This document shows positions 1 to 6,888 of a DNA stretch of 10,602 bases, piece by piece. Below the pieces are notes generated by a model, which did no database searches, had not been told where the DNA came from, and saw only the letters and a program-made list of their open reading frames with translations. The translations under genes and the position numbers were made by a program. How positions within the stretch are numbered: position 1 is the stretch's first letter; every line of letters begins with the position of its first letter. Origin of the DNA: Chthonomonadaceae bacterium (lineage in GTDB: Bacteria > Armatimonadota > Chthonomonadetes > Chthonomonadales > Chthonomonadaceae); NCBI GenBank assembly GCA_025355115.1, contig JANXLO010000639.1, positions 1 to 10,602 of the forward strand, read 5' to 3'.

Positions 1-246
1 GTGCATCTGGCCCGACAGCCCGACGCCTCTTATCTCTCCGGGATCCACCCCGGACTGCTGGAGGACTTCAAGCATGGTGGCGCATGTGGCCGTCCACCAG
101 TCGGCTGGCTCCTGCTCGCTCCACTGCGGCTTCGGGCTGTAGAGTGGGTACTCCCTGGTCGCCCGCGCGCGAACCTGCCCAGCCTCGTCGATGAGTATGG
201 TCTTCGTCCCGCTCGTGCCGATGTCGACGCCTATAAGATAGGCCAT
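1..246 (-). CDS. xylB: Xylulokinase, N-terminal part (runs off the left edge)
   Basis: This frame has no stop inside the window, and 82 residues are visible from the ATG at 246. The protein opens with MAYLIGVDIGTSGTKT, the phosphate-1 ATP-binding motif of FGGY sugar kinases. It continues with YPLYSPKPQWSEQEPADWW and ends in GVGLSGQMH; the PQWSEQ.P.DWW and GLSGQMH blocks are hallmarks of xylulokinases within that family. Family knowledge: the enzyme phosphorylates D-xylulose to xylulose 5-phosphate in the cytoplasm, feeding the pentose phosphate pathway. The start is supported by a GGAGG Shine-Dalgarno 8 bases upstream and a full-consensus promoter at 359-387. Only about one sixth of a typical ~500-residue kinase is present, so the catalytic Asp and C-terminal domain cannot be checked. 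Another FGGY kinase is possible but less likely. Confidence 0.9.
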   Translation of the reverse strand, partial: MAYLIGVDIGTSGTKTILIDEAGQVRARATREYPLYSPKPQWSEQEPADWWTATCATMLEVLQQSGVDPGEIRGVGLSGQMH

Positions 247-358
247 AGGTCTTTCCTCCGTCGCCAAAAACTCTTCTTTTGCCGCCTGAAAGAAGCAGGC
301 GATCCTCCGCGACTCCAAAGCATGAAGCCGCGATTTCGAAAGCGGGCATTGTTGCGCC

Positions 359-387
359 ATTATATGCCGGATGCGATAGCGTGTCAA
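359..387 (-). promoter_or_regulatory. Consensus sigma-70 promoter of xylB
   Basis: On the minus strand TTGACA (382-387) and TATAAT (359-364) are separated by exactly 17 bases, which matches both consensus hexamers and the ideal spacing. Transcription should begin near 352, leaving a leader of about 105 nt before the ATG at 246. That leader contains one weak 5-bp hairpin (GCCTG 284-288 with CAGGC 296-300). No clear operator palindrome overlaps the promoter. Confidence 0.85.
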
Positions 388-423
388 CAGGCCTGCTGAC
401 TCCGTCCCTTGGAGCCAAAATGA

Positions 424-470
424 AAAAGACCGCCCGGAAGCGGTAGAATTTTGCTTCCGGGCGGTCTTTT
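424..470. terminator. Bidirectional Rho-independent terminator
   Basis: A perfect 17-bp inverted repeat pairs 424-440 with 454-470 around a 13-nt loop. The GC-rich core is flanked by A's on the left and T's on the right, so either strand gives a hairpin ending in a U run. On the minus strand it lies about 75 nt past the stop of the small gene at 543-734 and just upstream of the xylB promoter, so its likely job is to end the small-gene transcript and insulate xylB. Confidence 0.9.
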
Positions 471-542
471 AGTCTCTTGTATGCCGCTTTGGTTATATTA
501 TGAATAGAATGGCATTCGGCGCTGAAAAATCATCAGCGGGAA

Positions 543-734
543 TTAGGCGGCGGCTGCGAACGAGTCGGATGATGCTGTCTTGCAGTAGGCTGCAGAGTAT
601 GACGATGCTTCGGTGCGAGATTTGCCTTCGTGTGCGGTGAGTTCAGGGCGCAGTGTGACGGGTATAGCCACATAGACATCCACTCTCTGGCCGCTCCGAG
701 GGAAATCTAGACTCACCCGAACGGGTCTGTCCAT
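543..734 (-). CDS. Small orphan protein, 63 aa, function unknown
   Basis: The ATG at 734 is preceded by a strong Shine-Dalgarno (AAGGAGAGAGGAAA before ATG), an extended -10 promoter lies at 809-838, and a strong terminator follows at 424-470. These signals make the frame credible despite its length. The product starts MDRPVRVSLDFPRSGQRVDV, which reads like a short beta-strand-forming segment. It ends in a low-complexity tail rich in Ser, Ala and Tyr with one Cys (SYSAAYCKTASSDSFAAAA). There is no signal peptide or membrane segment. I do not recognise a family. A small regulator, a peptide precursor or a fast-evolving orphan are all possible. It follows the NIL-domain gene on the same strand, with 129 bases between them and its own promoter in the gap. 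Confidence 0.6.
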   Translation of the reverse strand: MDRPVRVSLDFPRSGQRVDVYVAIPVTLRPELTAHEGKSRTEASSYSAAYCKTASSDSFAAAA

Positions 735-790
735 TTTCCTCTCTCCTTTCAGTTGTCAATGTACACTCTTCTCTACGGAATGGGAAACGC

Positions 791-798
791 AAACGTTT
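791..798. promoter_or_regulatory. AAACGTTT palindrome, possible operator
   Basis: An 8-bp perfect palindrome lies a few bases past the predicted transcription start of the 63-aa gene, where a repressor would block initiation. A CpG-centred palindrome of this kind resembles LacI-family half-site arrangements, but the symmetry does not extend beyond 8 bp. The same palindrome occurs at 1436-1443 upstream of the NIL gene and I noticed no other copy in the window. Confidence 0.3.
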
Positions 799-808
799 CA
801 CCGACTCT

Positions 809-838
809 ATTGTATCATACTCTCGCCCATTCTGCCAG
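809..838 (-). promoter_or_regulatory. Extended -10 promoter of the 63-aa gene
   Basis: The minus strand shows TGATACAAT, that is the TGn extension plus a TACAAT -10 hexamer (809-814). A weak -35 match, CTGGCA (833-838), lies 18 bases upstream. Predicted transcription starts near 802, about 68 nt before the ATG at 734. Confidence 0.55.
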
Positions 839-863
839 GAATTTTTCGGCCTCATTTCCAACG

Positions 864-1412
864 CTACAGGTTGCCGTCGTCGGTGACCGAGCGCTGGCGT
901 GGATTTATCTGAAGGCCGGTGGTATGCAGGTAGGCGATGGCCCGCTGCACTTCGAGTAGAGCCCCGGAGAGCGTGATCTCTGCCTGACCGCCCTCTTCGT
1001 TGTCGAAATACGCGGTTTTGATGTTGACTACTACGTTCAAGTCTTTGCCCACTCGGTAGAGGATAGGGGAGTGGCCCTGCGCGGGATTGACTGTTTTGAT
1101 GAGCACGGAGATGGAGTTGGGCTGAGCGATGGCTTCCTCGGGCGCAGAGGCGGTGCGCGGGGAATCGGTCGATGCTCCTCCTGACAGAATGCCGAGCGAG
1201 CGCAGGTACTCCGTGGCCTGCTCCACCTCTTCGCCGGAGCCTTCCAGCGAGAGGGCCACGTGGCCGTAATCGTCGGAGATGCGGGCGCGGAGAATGTTGG
1301 TGCCGACATTGAACATCTTGCTCAGCCGCCAAAGTATGGGCAGTCCAACGATATCCTTACGGGCGTTCAGTTCTACAGTCACAAGGGGCATCGGTTCATG
1401 GTTCCTACTCAT
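864..1412 (-). CDS. Tandem NIL-domain protein (stand-alone ligand-sensing fold)
   Basis: The 182-aa product has two copies of the NIL domain, the small ACT-like/ferredoxin-fold module otherwise found at the C-terminus of the methionine ABC-transporter ATPase MetN. Copy 1 spans about residues 9-75 (ending ATEYLRSLGI) and carries GLPILWRLSKMFNVGTNILRARI. Copy 2 spans about 102-172 and carries SPILYRVGKDLNVVVNIKTAYF. A Ser/Ala/Pro-rich linker joins them. There is no ATPase, DNA-binding or membrane domain and no signal peptide, so this would be a cytoplasmic binding protein or a trans-acting regulatory subunit. Its ligand cannot be read from the sequence. The start is uncertain: the ATG at 1412 lacks a good Shine-Dalgarno, and a second in-frame ATG at 1391 lies just before the first domain. 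Confidence 0.8.
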   Translation of the reverse strand: MSRNHEPMPLVTVELNARKDIVGLPILWRLSKMFNVGTNILRARISDDYGHVALSLEGSGEEVEQATEYLRSLGILSGGASTDSPRTASAPEEAIAQPNSISVLIKTVNPAQGHSPILYRVGKDLNVVVNIKTAYFDNEEGGQAEITLSGALLEVQRAIAYLHTTGLQINPRQRSVTDDGNL

Positions 1413-1435
1413 TCTGTTCAGAGTCGGCAGAATGA

Positions 1436-1443
1436 AAACGTTT
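1436..1443. promoter_or_regulatory. Second AAACGTTT palindrome, upstream of the NIL gene
   Basis: This is identical in its 8-bp core to the palindrome at 791-798 and lies 24 bases upstream of the NIL-protein ATG. It overlaps a weak candidate -10 (CATAAA on the minus strand). A common repressor for the NIL gene and the 63-aa gene is inference from two copies of a short palindrome. Confidence 0.3.
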
Positions 1444-1512
1444 ATGTTTGGGCAAAGTTATGGGAGCAACTACGCGCCTTCCGTCTGCACGTCCGGCAAT
1501 GACTTCCTCCTT

Positions 1513-1540
1513 ATTCTACCCGGTTTTCCGACGAGGACAA
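1513..1540 (-). promoter_or_regulatory. Candidate promoter of the NIL gene
   Basis: On the minus strand TTGTCC (1535-1540) and TAGAAT (1513-1518) are 16 bases apart, giving 4/6 and 5/6 matches to consensus. Transcription would start near 1506 with a leader of about 90 nt. An AAGGAGG sequence at 1506-1512 sits at the predicted start and serves no long frame. A weaker alternative promoter (TTGCTC and CATAAA) lies nearer the gene. Confidence 0.4.
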
Positions 1541-1603
1541 TGCCGGAGGAGTCGGACAGTGGTGTGCAGAAATAGAGGCTGTCCGTTGCCTCGCTTTTTT
1601 GCA

Positions 1604-1635
1604 CCGCAGGAATTCCCTCTGCCTCAATCCTGCGG
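1604..1635 (+). promoter_or_regulatory. Hairpin abutting the Shine-Dalgarno of the SBBP gene
   Basis: CCGCAGGA (1604-1611) pairs perfectly with TCCTGCGG (1628-1635) around a 16-nt loop. The right arm ends on the first two G's of the Shine-Dalgarno GGAGGAG (1634-1640) that serves the ATG at 1648. If the stem forms in mRNA it would partly mask the ribosome binding site, or place it at the hairpin foot. Confidence 0.35.
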
Positions 1636-1647
1636 AGGAGAGATTTT

Positions 1648-4617
1648 ATGTCGTCCCGCTCCGCTGTTCACGCCGGAATCGCCCTGCTGAGTCTCGGCGG
1701 CCTCTGCGCCGCGCCTGCTAGCCACTACCGCACTTCGCTCGCGTCAAATCCACTGGCCGCATCGCGATCCTCCACCGGCAGTTTCGGTCTGCTGCCGCTG
1801 GCGTTCGAGCGCAATGTGGGGCAGGCGGGCCGAGCAGTCTCTTTTCTGTCGCACACCAACGGCGGTACATTGCTCCTCTCGCCAGCCGAAGCCGTATTGG
1901 ATACGGATGGCCACGCTTCTCCTGTCACGATGAAGCTTGTCGGCGCGAATACGGACGCGCGGCCACAGACGGCGGATCCATTGCCTGGGCAAGTCAACTA
2001 CCTCCTCGGAGCAGACCCTTCGAAGTGGAGGACGAACGTCCAGACCAACGCGAGGGCGGGATTTCACGATGTCTACCCTGGCATAGACGTCGTCTACTAC
2101 GGCAATCGCAGGAGGCTGGAGTACGATTTCGCCGTGCGGCCCCATGCCGCGTCTCAGGCGATTGGACTGCGCTTTCCAGGTGCGAGGCAGGCCAGGACGG
2201 CAGCCAACGGTGACCTCGTTCTGACCCTGCCGGACGGCGATCTGCGCTGGCAGCGGCCCATCGCCTACCAGTCAAGCCGGGGCGGCAGGCGCGAAGTCAG
2301 TTGCCGCTATCGGCTGGAGGCGAATCGCATCGGCGCTCCCACAGTCCGGTTCACGGTCGGCGCATACGATGAGGCGCAGCCGCTCATCATTGATCCTGCC
2401 TTGATCTCCTCCACCTTTTTAGGCGGGGGCGGAGGGGATTCAGGGACGGGCATCGCCATCGATCCTGCGGGCAGCATCTACATCACGGGCGCAGCTCACT
2501 CCACAAACTACCCCATCTCTACCGGGGCCTATCAGCGAGCAAATAGAGCAGGGCGTTTCGGCAACGCATTTGTCAGCAAGATCAGTGCGGACGGCACCAC
2601 TCTGCTCTACTCCACCTTCCTCGGAGGCACGCCACATGGAGGGGGCGGCGACTATGGGGCTGCCATCGCAGTAGATGCAAGCGGCAACGCCTATATCGCC
2701 GGGGGAGCCCTCTCCACTAATTTCCCGATCACGGCCAGCGCTTACCAGACCGTAAACTGGGCCGCAGCCAACAATGTCGAGAACGCCTTTGTCGCCAAAT
2801 TGAATCCCAGCGGCGGTCTCGTCTACTCCACCTATCTTGGCGGGAGCGGCCTCGCTGGCAATGTCGGCGGTGATGTCGCCGCCGGAATCGCCCTGGACGG
2901 CAGCGGCAGCGCCTATGTCACCGGCAGCGCCTTCTCCGTCGACTTTCCTGTGACGCCGGGAGCGTTTCAGACTACCAATCCCGGCAGGGCCACGTCTACT
3001 AGCTCCGCCTACGTCGCCAAGCTCAGCGCGGACGGCAAGACGCTTGTATACTCCACCTATCTTGGGGGCAACGGGGGAGACAACGCCAATGCCATCGCCG
3101 TCAACTCCGCCGGCAACGCCTGCATCACGGGGGCCACTTCCTCAACGAACTTTCCGACCACCTCCCTCGCGTATCAGCGGAGCCTCGGGGCGTTGAGCTT
3201 TGGAGCCGCCTTCGTCACCAAGCTCAGCGCGGACGGCAAGTCGCTCGTCTACTCCACCTACCTCGGGGGCAACGACCAGACTCAGGACTACGCCGCCGGC
3301 ATCGCTCTGGACTCCTCCGGCAACGCCTATGTGACTGGACTAGCAGGCTCCTCCAATTTTCCCGTCACGCCTTCGGCGTACCAGCGGATCAACCGCGGCG
3401 CGGGCACCAACAGTGCCTTCCTCACCAAGGTCAGCGCGGACGGCAGATCGCTCGTCTACTCCACATTTCTCGGCGGGCGCGCCGCCGACTACGCCTCTGC
3501 TGTCGCGGTGGACAGCTCGGGGAACGCCTGTATTGTCGGCACTGCCCTCGCGCTTGACTTCCCCACCACGCTCGGCTCCTACCAGAGGCTGAAGGGCGAC
3601 AGAACGAACCTCAGCTCCAACGCCTTCGTCGCGAAGTTCGATCCATCCGGCGCGACTCTGCTCTACTCTACGCTCCTAAGCGGTTTGAAGGACGATAGTG
3701 CGCTCGCGGTCGCGCTCGATGCCTCCGGCAAAGCGGTGGTGACAGGAAATGCAGGATCGGCGACATTTCCCACCACGCCTGGAGCATTCCAAACAGTCAA
3801 TCGAGGCGATGGCAGCGGCGGCAACGCCTTCGTGACCCGGCTCTCTCTGATCCCCTTTACTTCGGATGTCGATCATGACGGCTGGAACGACCTGATCCTG
3901 CAAAATCAGAACACCGGCCAGGTGAACGTCTGGTACATGCAGGGAACAGCGGTCACAGGGGGCGATGTCTTCTCGCTGGCCCCTCCGCTCGACTTCCCTG
4001 TGGTGGGAATGGGCGATTTTCTTGGAGACGGCTCGAACACCCTGGTGCTGCAGAATACGTCGTCGAATCAGATCGCCCTCTGGTACACGGCAGGATCGAC
4101 CGTCACCGGCGGAGACTACGTCGGCCAAATACCAGGTGCGGGCTACAGGGTGGTCGGAGTCGCCGATATGAACCATGACGACAAGCCCGACATCATTTTT
4201 CAGAATCAGACCACCAACCAAATCGCTATCTGGTTCATGAACGGCAACGTCATGACAGGAGGAGTTCTGATCCCCTACGTGCCTCCGGCGGGCTGGCGTC
4301 TGGTCGGCGCGGGCGATCTGAGCGGCGACGGCAAGCCGGATCTTGTCTTTCAGAATCAGACTACCAATCAGCTCTCCATCTGGCTCATGGACGGCTCGAC
4401 CTTCGTCAGCGGTGCACTGATACCCACTCCCCCGGCCGCAGGCTGGCAAGTCGTGGGGGTTTCCGACAGCAATGGTGACGGCAAATCCGACCTCATTTTT
4501 CAAAACAAGACCACCAACCAGCTCGTAATCTGGTACATGGACGGCACCAAGGTCATTGGCGGCAGCTCAATCTCCTACCTCCCTCCCCTCGGTTGGAGAG
4601 TCGCCGCCCCACGGTAA
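1648..4617 (+). CDS. Secreted repeat protein: SBBP beta-propeller plus FG-GAP/VCBS repeats
   Basis: The 989-aa product starts at an ATG with GGAGGAG 8 bases upstream. Residues 1-25 form a signal peptide with a hydrophobic core at about 9-24; no lipobox Cys is in place. Residues about 45-250 match the N-terminal domain usually paired with SBBP proteins (LAFERNVGQ, PGQVNYLLG, YPGIDVVYYG, IIDPAL). From residue 252 to about 735 there are seven repeats of the form LVYSTYLGG...AIAVDSSGNAYVTG...TNFPTT..AYQ, the count expected for a seven-bladed propeller. From 741 to the end come five ~50-residue modules with acidic D.NGDG.SDLIFQN loops followed by N(Q)..IWYM.G, resembling calcium-binding FG-GAP/VCBS repeats. 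No anchor or C-terminal sorting signal is visible. The likely role is an extracellular adhesion or binding protein; no catalytic domain is seen. It stands alone, divergent from the NIL gene. Confidence 0.85.
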   Translation: MSSRSAVHAGIALLSLGGLCAAPASHYRTSLASNPLAASRSSTGSFGLLPLAFERNVGQAGRAVSFLSHTNGGTLLLSPAEAVLDTDGHASPVTMKLVGANTDARPQTADPLPGQVNYLLGADPSKWRTNVQTNARAGFHDVYPGIDVVYYGNRRRLEYDFAVRPHAASQAIGLRFPGARQARTAANGDLVLTLPDGDLRWQRPIAYQSSRGGRREVSCRYRLEANRIGAPTVRFTVGAYDEAQPLIIDPALISSTFLGGGGGDSGTGIAIDPAGSIYITGAAHSTNYPISTGAYQRANRAGRFGNAFVSKISADGTTLLYSTFLGGTPHGGGGDYGAAIAVDASGNAYIAGGALSTNFPITASAYQTVNWAAANNVENAFVAKLNPSGGLVYSTYLGGSGLAGNVGGDVAAGIALDGSGSAYVTGSAFSVDFPVTPGAFQTTNPGRATSTSSAYVAKLSADGKTLVYSTYLGGNGGDNANAIAVNSAGNACITGATSSTNFPTTSLAYQRSLGALSFGAAFVTKLSADGKSLVYSTYLGGNDQTQDYAAGIALDSSGNAYVTGLAGSSNFPVTPSAYQRINRGAGTNSAFLTKVSADGRSLVYSTFLGGRAADYASAVAVDSSGNACIVGTALALDFPTTLGSYQRLKGDRTNLSSNAFVAKFDPSGATLLYSTLLSGLKDDSALAVALDASGKAVVTGNAGSATFPTTPGAFQTVNRGDGSGGNAFVTRLSLIPFTSDVDHDGWNDLILQNQNTGQVNVWYMQGTAVTGGDVFSLAPPLDFPVVGMGDFLGDGSNTLVLQNTSSNQIALWYTAGSTVTGGDYVGQIPGAGYRVVGVADMNHDDKPDIIFQNQTTNQIAIWFMNGNVMTGGVLIPYVPPAGWRLVGAGDLSGDGKPDLVFQNQTTNQLSIWLMDGSTFVSGALIPTPPAAGWQVVGVSDSNGDGKSDLIFQNKTTNQLVIWYMDGTKVIGGSSISYLPPLGWRVAAPR

Positions 4618-4716
4618 GAGGCAAAGAACGTCAGCCTCGCCAATCACCGGCTCGCTTCACGGGCAAGGTGAGACTAGCATAGTAATCTGCGCCACGTTCC
4701 AAGACAGAGACCGTGT

Positions 4717-4769
4717 CGGAAGCCTGCACGATTTCGCGAAGCATGTGCTGACTTCGCAGCAGGCTTCCG
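4717..4769. repeat. Nested inverted repeat upstream of the typA promoter
   Basis: An outer 11-bp perfect stem pairs 4717-4727 with 4759-4769. Inside it a 6-bp stem pairs GCGAAG (4736-4741) with CTTCGC (4752-4757). There is no U run, so this is not a standard terminator of the preceding gene. Its right arm reaches the -35 region of the promoter at 4786-4794, so it could be a protein-binding site, a cruciform, or a processing or stability element at the 3' end of the 1648-4617 transcript. Confidence 0.5.
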
Positions 4770-4785
4770 GCGCGGCTTGTCTATG

Positions 4786-4794
4786 TGGTATAAT
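4786..4794 (+). promoter_or_regulatory. Extended -10 promoter upstream of typA
   Basis: TGGTATAAT combines the TGn extension with a perfect TATAAT. The -35 position (around 4765-4771) matches consensus poorly, as is usual for extended -10 promoters. Transcription is expected near 4801, 124 nt before the typA ATG. Confidence 0.7.
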
Positions 4795-4801
4795 GTAAAT
4801 G

Positions 4802-4860
4802 GTTTTCGCAGGAAAACAGGCGAATTAAGCGACGCGGCTATCGGTTGCCGCGCCTTTTTT
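4802..4860 (+). terminator. Terminator/attenuator in the typA leader
   Basis: Immediately after the predicted start site is a hairpin GTTTTC-GCAG-GAAAAC (4802-4817). Next comes a GC stem, CGCGGC (4833-4838) with GCCGCG (4847-4852), and after CC six T's (4855-4860). This has the form of an intrinsic terminator about 60 nt into the transcript and 65 nt before typA. It could be an attenuator of typA, or the end of a separate ~60-nt small RNA. The 9-mer GCGACGCGG at the terminator's left arm (4829-4837) recurs at 4887-4895, which could allow alternative pairing. Confidence 0.6.
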
Positions 4861-4924
4861 GTGTTTGCGTCCTCAACGCGCCTCCTGCGACGCGGGGAGG
4901 GGACGAGAAAAAGCCAAGGAACTT

Positions 4925-6760
4925 ATGAGCACTTACACCCAGGAGAATATTCGGAACGTTGCGATCATCGCCCACGTTGACCACGGCAAAACTACGCTGG
5001 TGGACGGCCTGCTGCGGCAGGGCAACGTCTTCCGCGCCAATCAGGATTTCGCCGAGCGCGTCATGGACAGCAACGCCCTGGAGCGCGAGCGCGGCATCAC
5101 CATCGTCAGCAAAAACACCGCCGTCTCCCACGAAGGCATCAAGATCAATATTGTCGACACTCCCGGCCACGCGGACTTCGGCGGAGAGGTCGAGCGCGTC
5201 CTCGGCATGGTCGAGGGCGTCCTCCTTCTCGTCGATGCGGTGGACGGCCCCATGCCGCAGACCCGCTTCGTCACCTCCAAAGCCCTCGCGCTCGGGCATC
5301 GGGCTATTGTCGTCGTCAATAAAATCGACCGCCCCGACGCCCGCCCGGACTGGGTTGTGGATCAGACATTCGACCTGTTCGTTGAGCTCGGAGCCAGCGA
5401 GGAGCAACTCGACTTCCCCATCGTCTACACCTGTGCCAGGCAGGGAACCGCTACGCTCGATCTCGCGACTCCAGGCGTCAACCTGAACCCGCTCTTCGAC
5501 ACCATCGTCGCGCATCTGCCAGCGCCTGTCGGTGACCCCGATGCGCCCCTTCAGATGCTGGTCTCCAACATCGACTACGATGAGTATCGAGGGCGATTCG
5601 CCATCGGTAGAATCCACGCTGGCAAGGTGCATCCCGGCGACAACATCGCCATCGTCAATCGCGGCGGCGACATCCGCACCGGCAAAATCGTCAGCGCGTT
5701 CGTCTTCGAGGGACTGAAGAAGGCCGAGCGCGAAGAGGTGACGGCCGGTGAGATCTGCATCGTGAGCGGCCTCTCCGACATCGGCATCAGCGAAACCATC
5801 GCCAGCCGCGAGATGCCCAGGGCAGTCAGCAGCATCCCAGTCGATGAGCCGACCCTGCAGATGGCGTTCGGCGTCAACACCAGCCCGCTCGCAGGGCGCG
5901 AGGGCCAGTGGAGCACCAGCCGCAAGCTGCGCGAGCGCCTCTACCGCGAACTCGAAACGAATGTCAGCCTGCGCCTCACCGAGTCCGGCAGCGCGGACAC
6001 GTTCCTCGTCAGCGGGCGCGGCGAGCTTCACCTCGCCATCCTTATCGAGACCATGCGCCGCGAGGGCTACGAGCTTCAGGTCGCTCAGCCGGAGGTCATC
6101 TTCCGCCAGGACGAGGACGGCCATCGCCTCGAGCCGTACGAGCGAGTTCATATCGAGGTCGCGGAGGACTATCAGGGCGTGGTCGTGGAGCAGATGGGCC
6201 GGCGCAAAGGCGAGATGCTGGACATGCGTCTCGGCAACGGCAGCGTCCATTTTACGTACCTTATCCCGACGCGCGGACTGCTCGGCTTCCGCAACGACTT
6301 CCTGACCGCCACACGCGGAACGGGCGTCATCAACACCCTGTTCGAGGACTACAAGCCGTATGCGGGCGATATGGGACGAGGCAGCAGCGGCTCTCTGCTC
6401 GCCACAGAGGCCGGCAACACCAACCCGTTCGGCCTGGCTAATGCCGAGGAGCGCGGAACACTGTTCTTCGGCCCCGGCGTCGAAGTCTATGAGGGCATGA
6501 TCGTCGGCAAGCACATTCGAGACGTCGATCTGGAAGTGAACGTCTGCAAAGTGAAGCAGTTGTCCAACATGCGATCCTCCAACGCCGACCTCTCGGTGCG
6601 ACTCACCCCGGCGACGGAGATGAGCCTGGACCGAGCCATCGAGTACATCGGCCCTGACGAACTGGTCGAGGTGACTCCAAAGAGCGTTCGGATGCGCAAG
6701 AAAATCCTGGACAGCGCCTCTCGCCGCCGCGTCGAAAAGCAGTTGCAGCCCAGTCGATAG
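4925..6760 (+). CDS. typA: Ribosome-associated GTPase TypA/BipA
   Basis: The 611-aa product has the usual family length. All translational-GTPase motifs are present: G1 AHVDHGKTT (residues 16-24), the switch I motif RERGITI, G3 [14 protein letters not shown] and G4 NKID. EF-G-like domains follow. The TypA-specific C-terminus is clear from [46 protein letters not shown] and [18 protein letters not shown]. Family knowledge: it is a cytoplasmic GTPase that binds the ribosome at the EF-G site and aids 50S assembly and adaptation to stress or cold. The ATG at 4925 has AAGGA just upstream and places the methionine directly before the conserved N-terminus ([23 protein letters not shown]); an extension to 4859 would run through the leader T-run and is unlikely. 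Nothing in the sequence suggests it is defective. Confidence 0.97.
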   Translation: MSTYTQENIRNVAIIAHVDHGKTTLVDGLLRQGNVFRANQDFAERVMDSNALERERGITIVSKNTAVSHEGIKINIVDTPGHADFGGEVERVLGMVEGVLLLVDAVDGPMPQTRFVTSKALALGHRAIVVVNKIDRPDARPDWVVDQTFDLFVELGASEEQLDFPIVYTCARQGTATLDLATPGVNLNPLFDTIVAHLPAPVGDPDAPLQMLVSNIDYDEYRGRFAIGRIHAGKVHPGDNIAIVNRGGDIRTGKIVSAFVFEGLKKAEREEVTAGEICIVSGLSDIGISETIASREMPRAVSSIPVDEPTLQMAFGVNTSPLAGREGQWSTSRKLRERLYRELETNVSLRLTESGSADTFLVSGRGELHLAILIETMRREGYELQVAQPEVIFRQDEDGHRLEPYERVHIEVAEDYQGVVVEQMGRRKGEMLDMRLGNGSVHFTYLIPTRGLLGFRNDFLTATRGTGVINTLFEDYKPYAGDMGRGSSGSLLATEAGNTNPFGLANAEERGTLFFGPGVEVYEGMIVGKHIRDVDLEVNVCKVKQLSNMRSSNADLSVRLTPATEMSLDRAIEYIGPDELVEVTPKSVRMRKKILDSASRRRVEKQLQPSR

Positions 6761-6770
6761 GGCAGATAAA

Positions 6771-6819
6771 GCGGGGATTTTAACCCGCACGTAGAACCGA
6801 TAGTGCCCCTTCGAGGGCA
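6771..6819 (+). ncRNA. Structured segment after typA (two small hairpins)
   Basis: Hairpin A pairs GCGGG (6771-6775) with CCCGC (6784-6788). Hairpin B pairs TGCCC (6804-6808) with GGGCA (6815-6819) around CTTCGA. The arm TGCCCC (6804-6809) can instead pair with GGGGCA (6830-6835), the left foot of the terminator that follows. This mutually exclusive pairing is the form of an attenuator. I recognise no known riboswitch family. Confidence 0.35.
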
Positions 6820-6830
6820 TTGAATCGCAG

Positions 6831-6873
6831 GGGCAGAGAGCTGATGCCAGTTGGCCGACTCTCTGCCCTTTTT
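6831..6873 (+). terminator. Rho-independent terminator between typA and the next gene
   Basis: A perfect 10-bp stem pairs GGGCAGAGAG (6831-6840) with CTCTCTGCCC (6859-6868), followed directly by five T's (6869-6873). The loop is 18 nt and can form a small inner stem. It ends typA transcription 70-110 nt after the stop codon. It also lies only 3 nt before the Shine-Dalgarno (6876-6880) of the next gene, so it may gate that gene as well. Confidence 0.8.
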
Positions 6874-6888
6874 CTGGAGGCAAGCCCC

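Noticed and set aside
1..418. Plus-strand 132-aa frame and minus-strand 116-aa frame over the xylB start and promoter
   Set aside because: Both overlap the clear xylulokinase frame or its consensus promoter and show no protein-like motifs.
643..1332. 229-aa minus-strand frame overlapping the NIL gene and the small gene
   Set aside because: Arg/His/Pro-rich shadow composition; it conflicts with the NIL frame, which has clear domain homology.
1470..1512. AAGGAGG followed by a TTG-started nine-codon frame before the NIL gene
   Set aside because: The AAGGAGG falls at or upstream of the predicted transcription start, so it is unlikely to act as a ribosome binding site.
3676..4503. 275-aa minus-strand frame opposite the FG-GAP region
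   Set aside because: Its repeated HEPD/ILK pattern is the antisense reflection of the coding repeats; no start signals.
4799..4828. Nine-codon leader peptide (ATG at 4799) upstream of the typA terminator
   Set aside because: Its ATG lies at the predicted transcription start with no ribosome binding site, and the peptide (MVFAGKQAN) has no run of regulatory codons.
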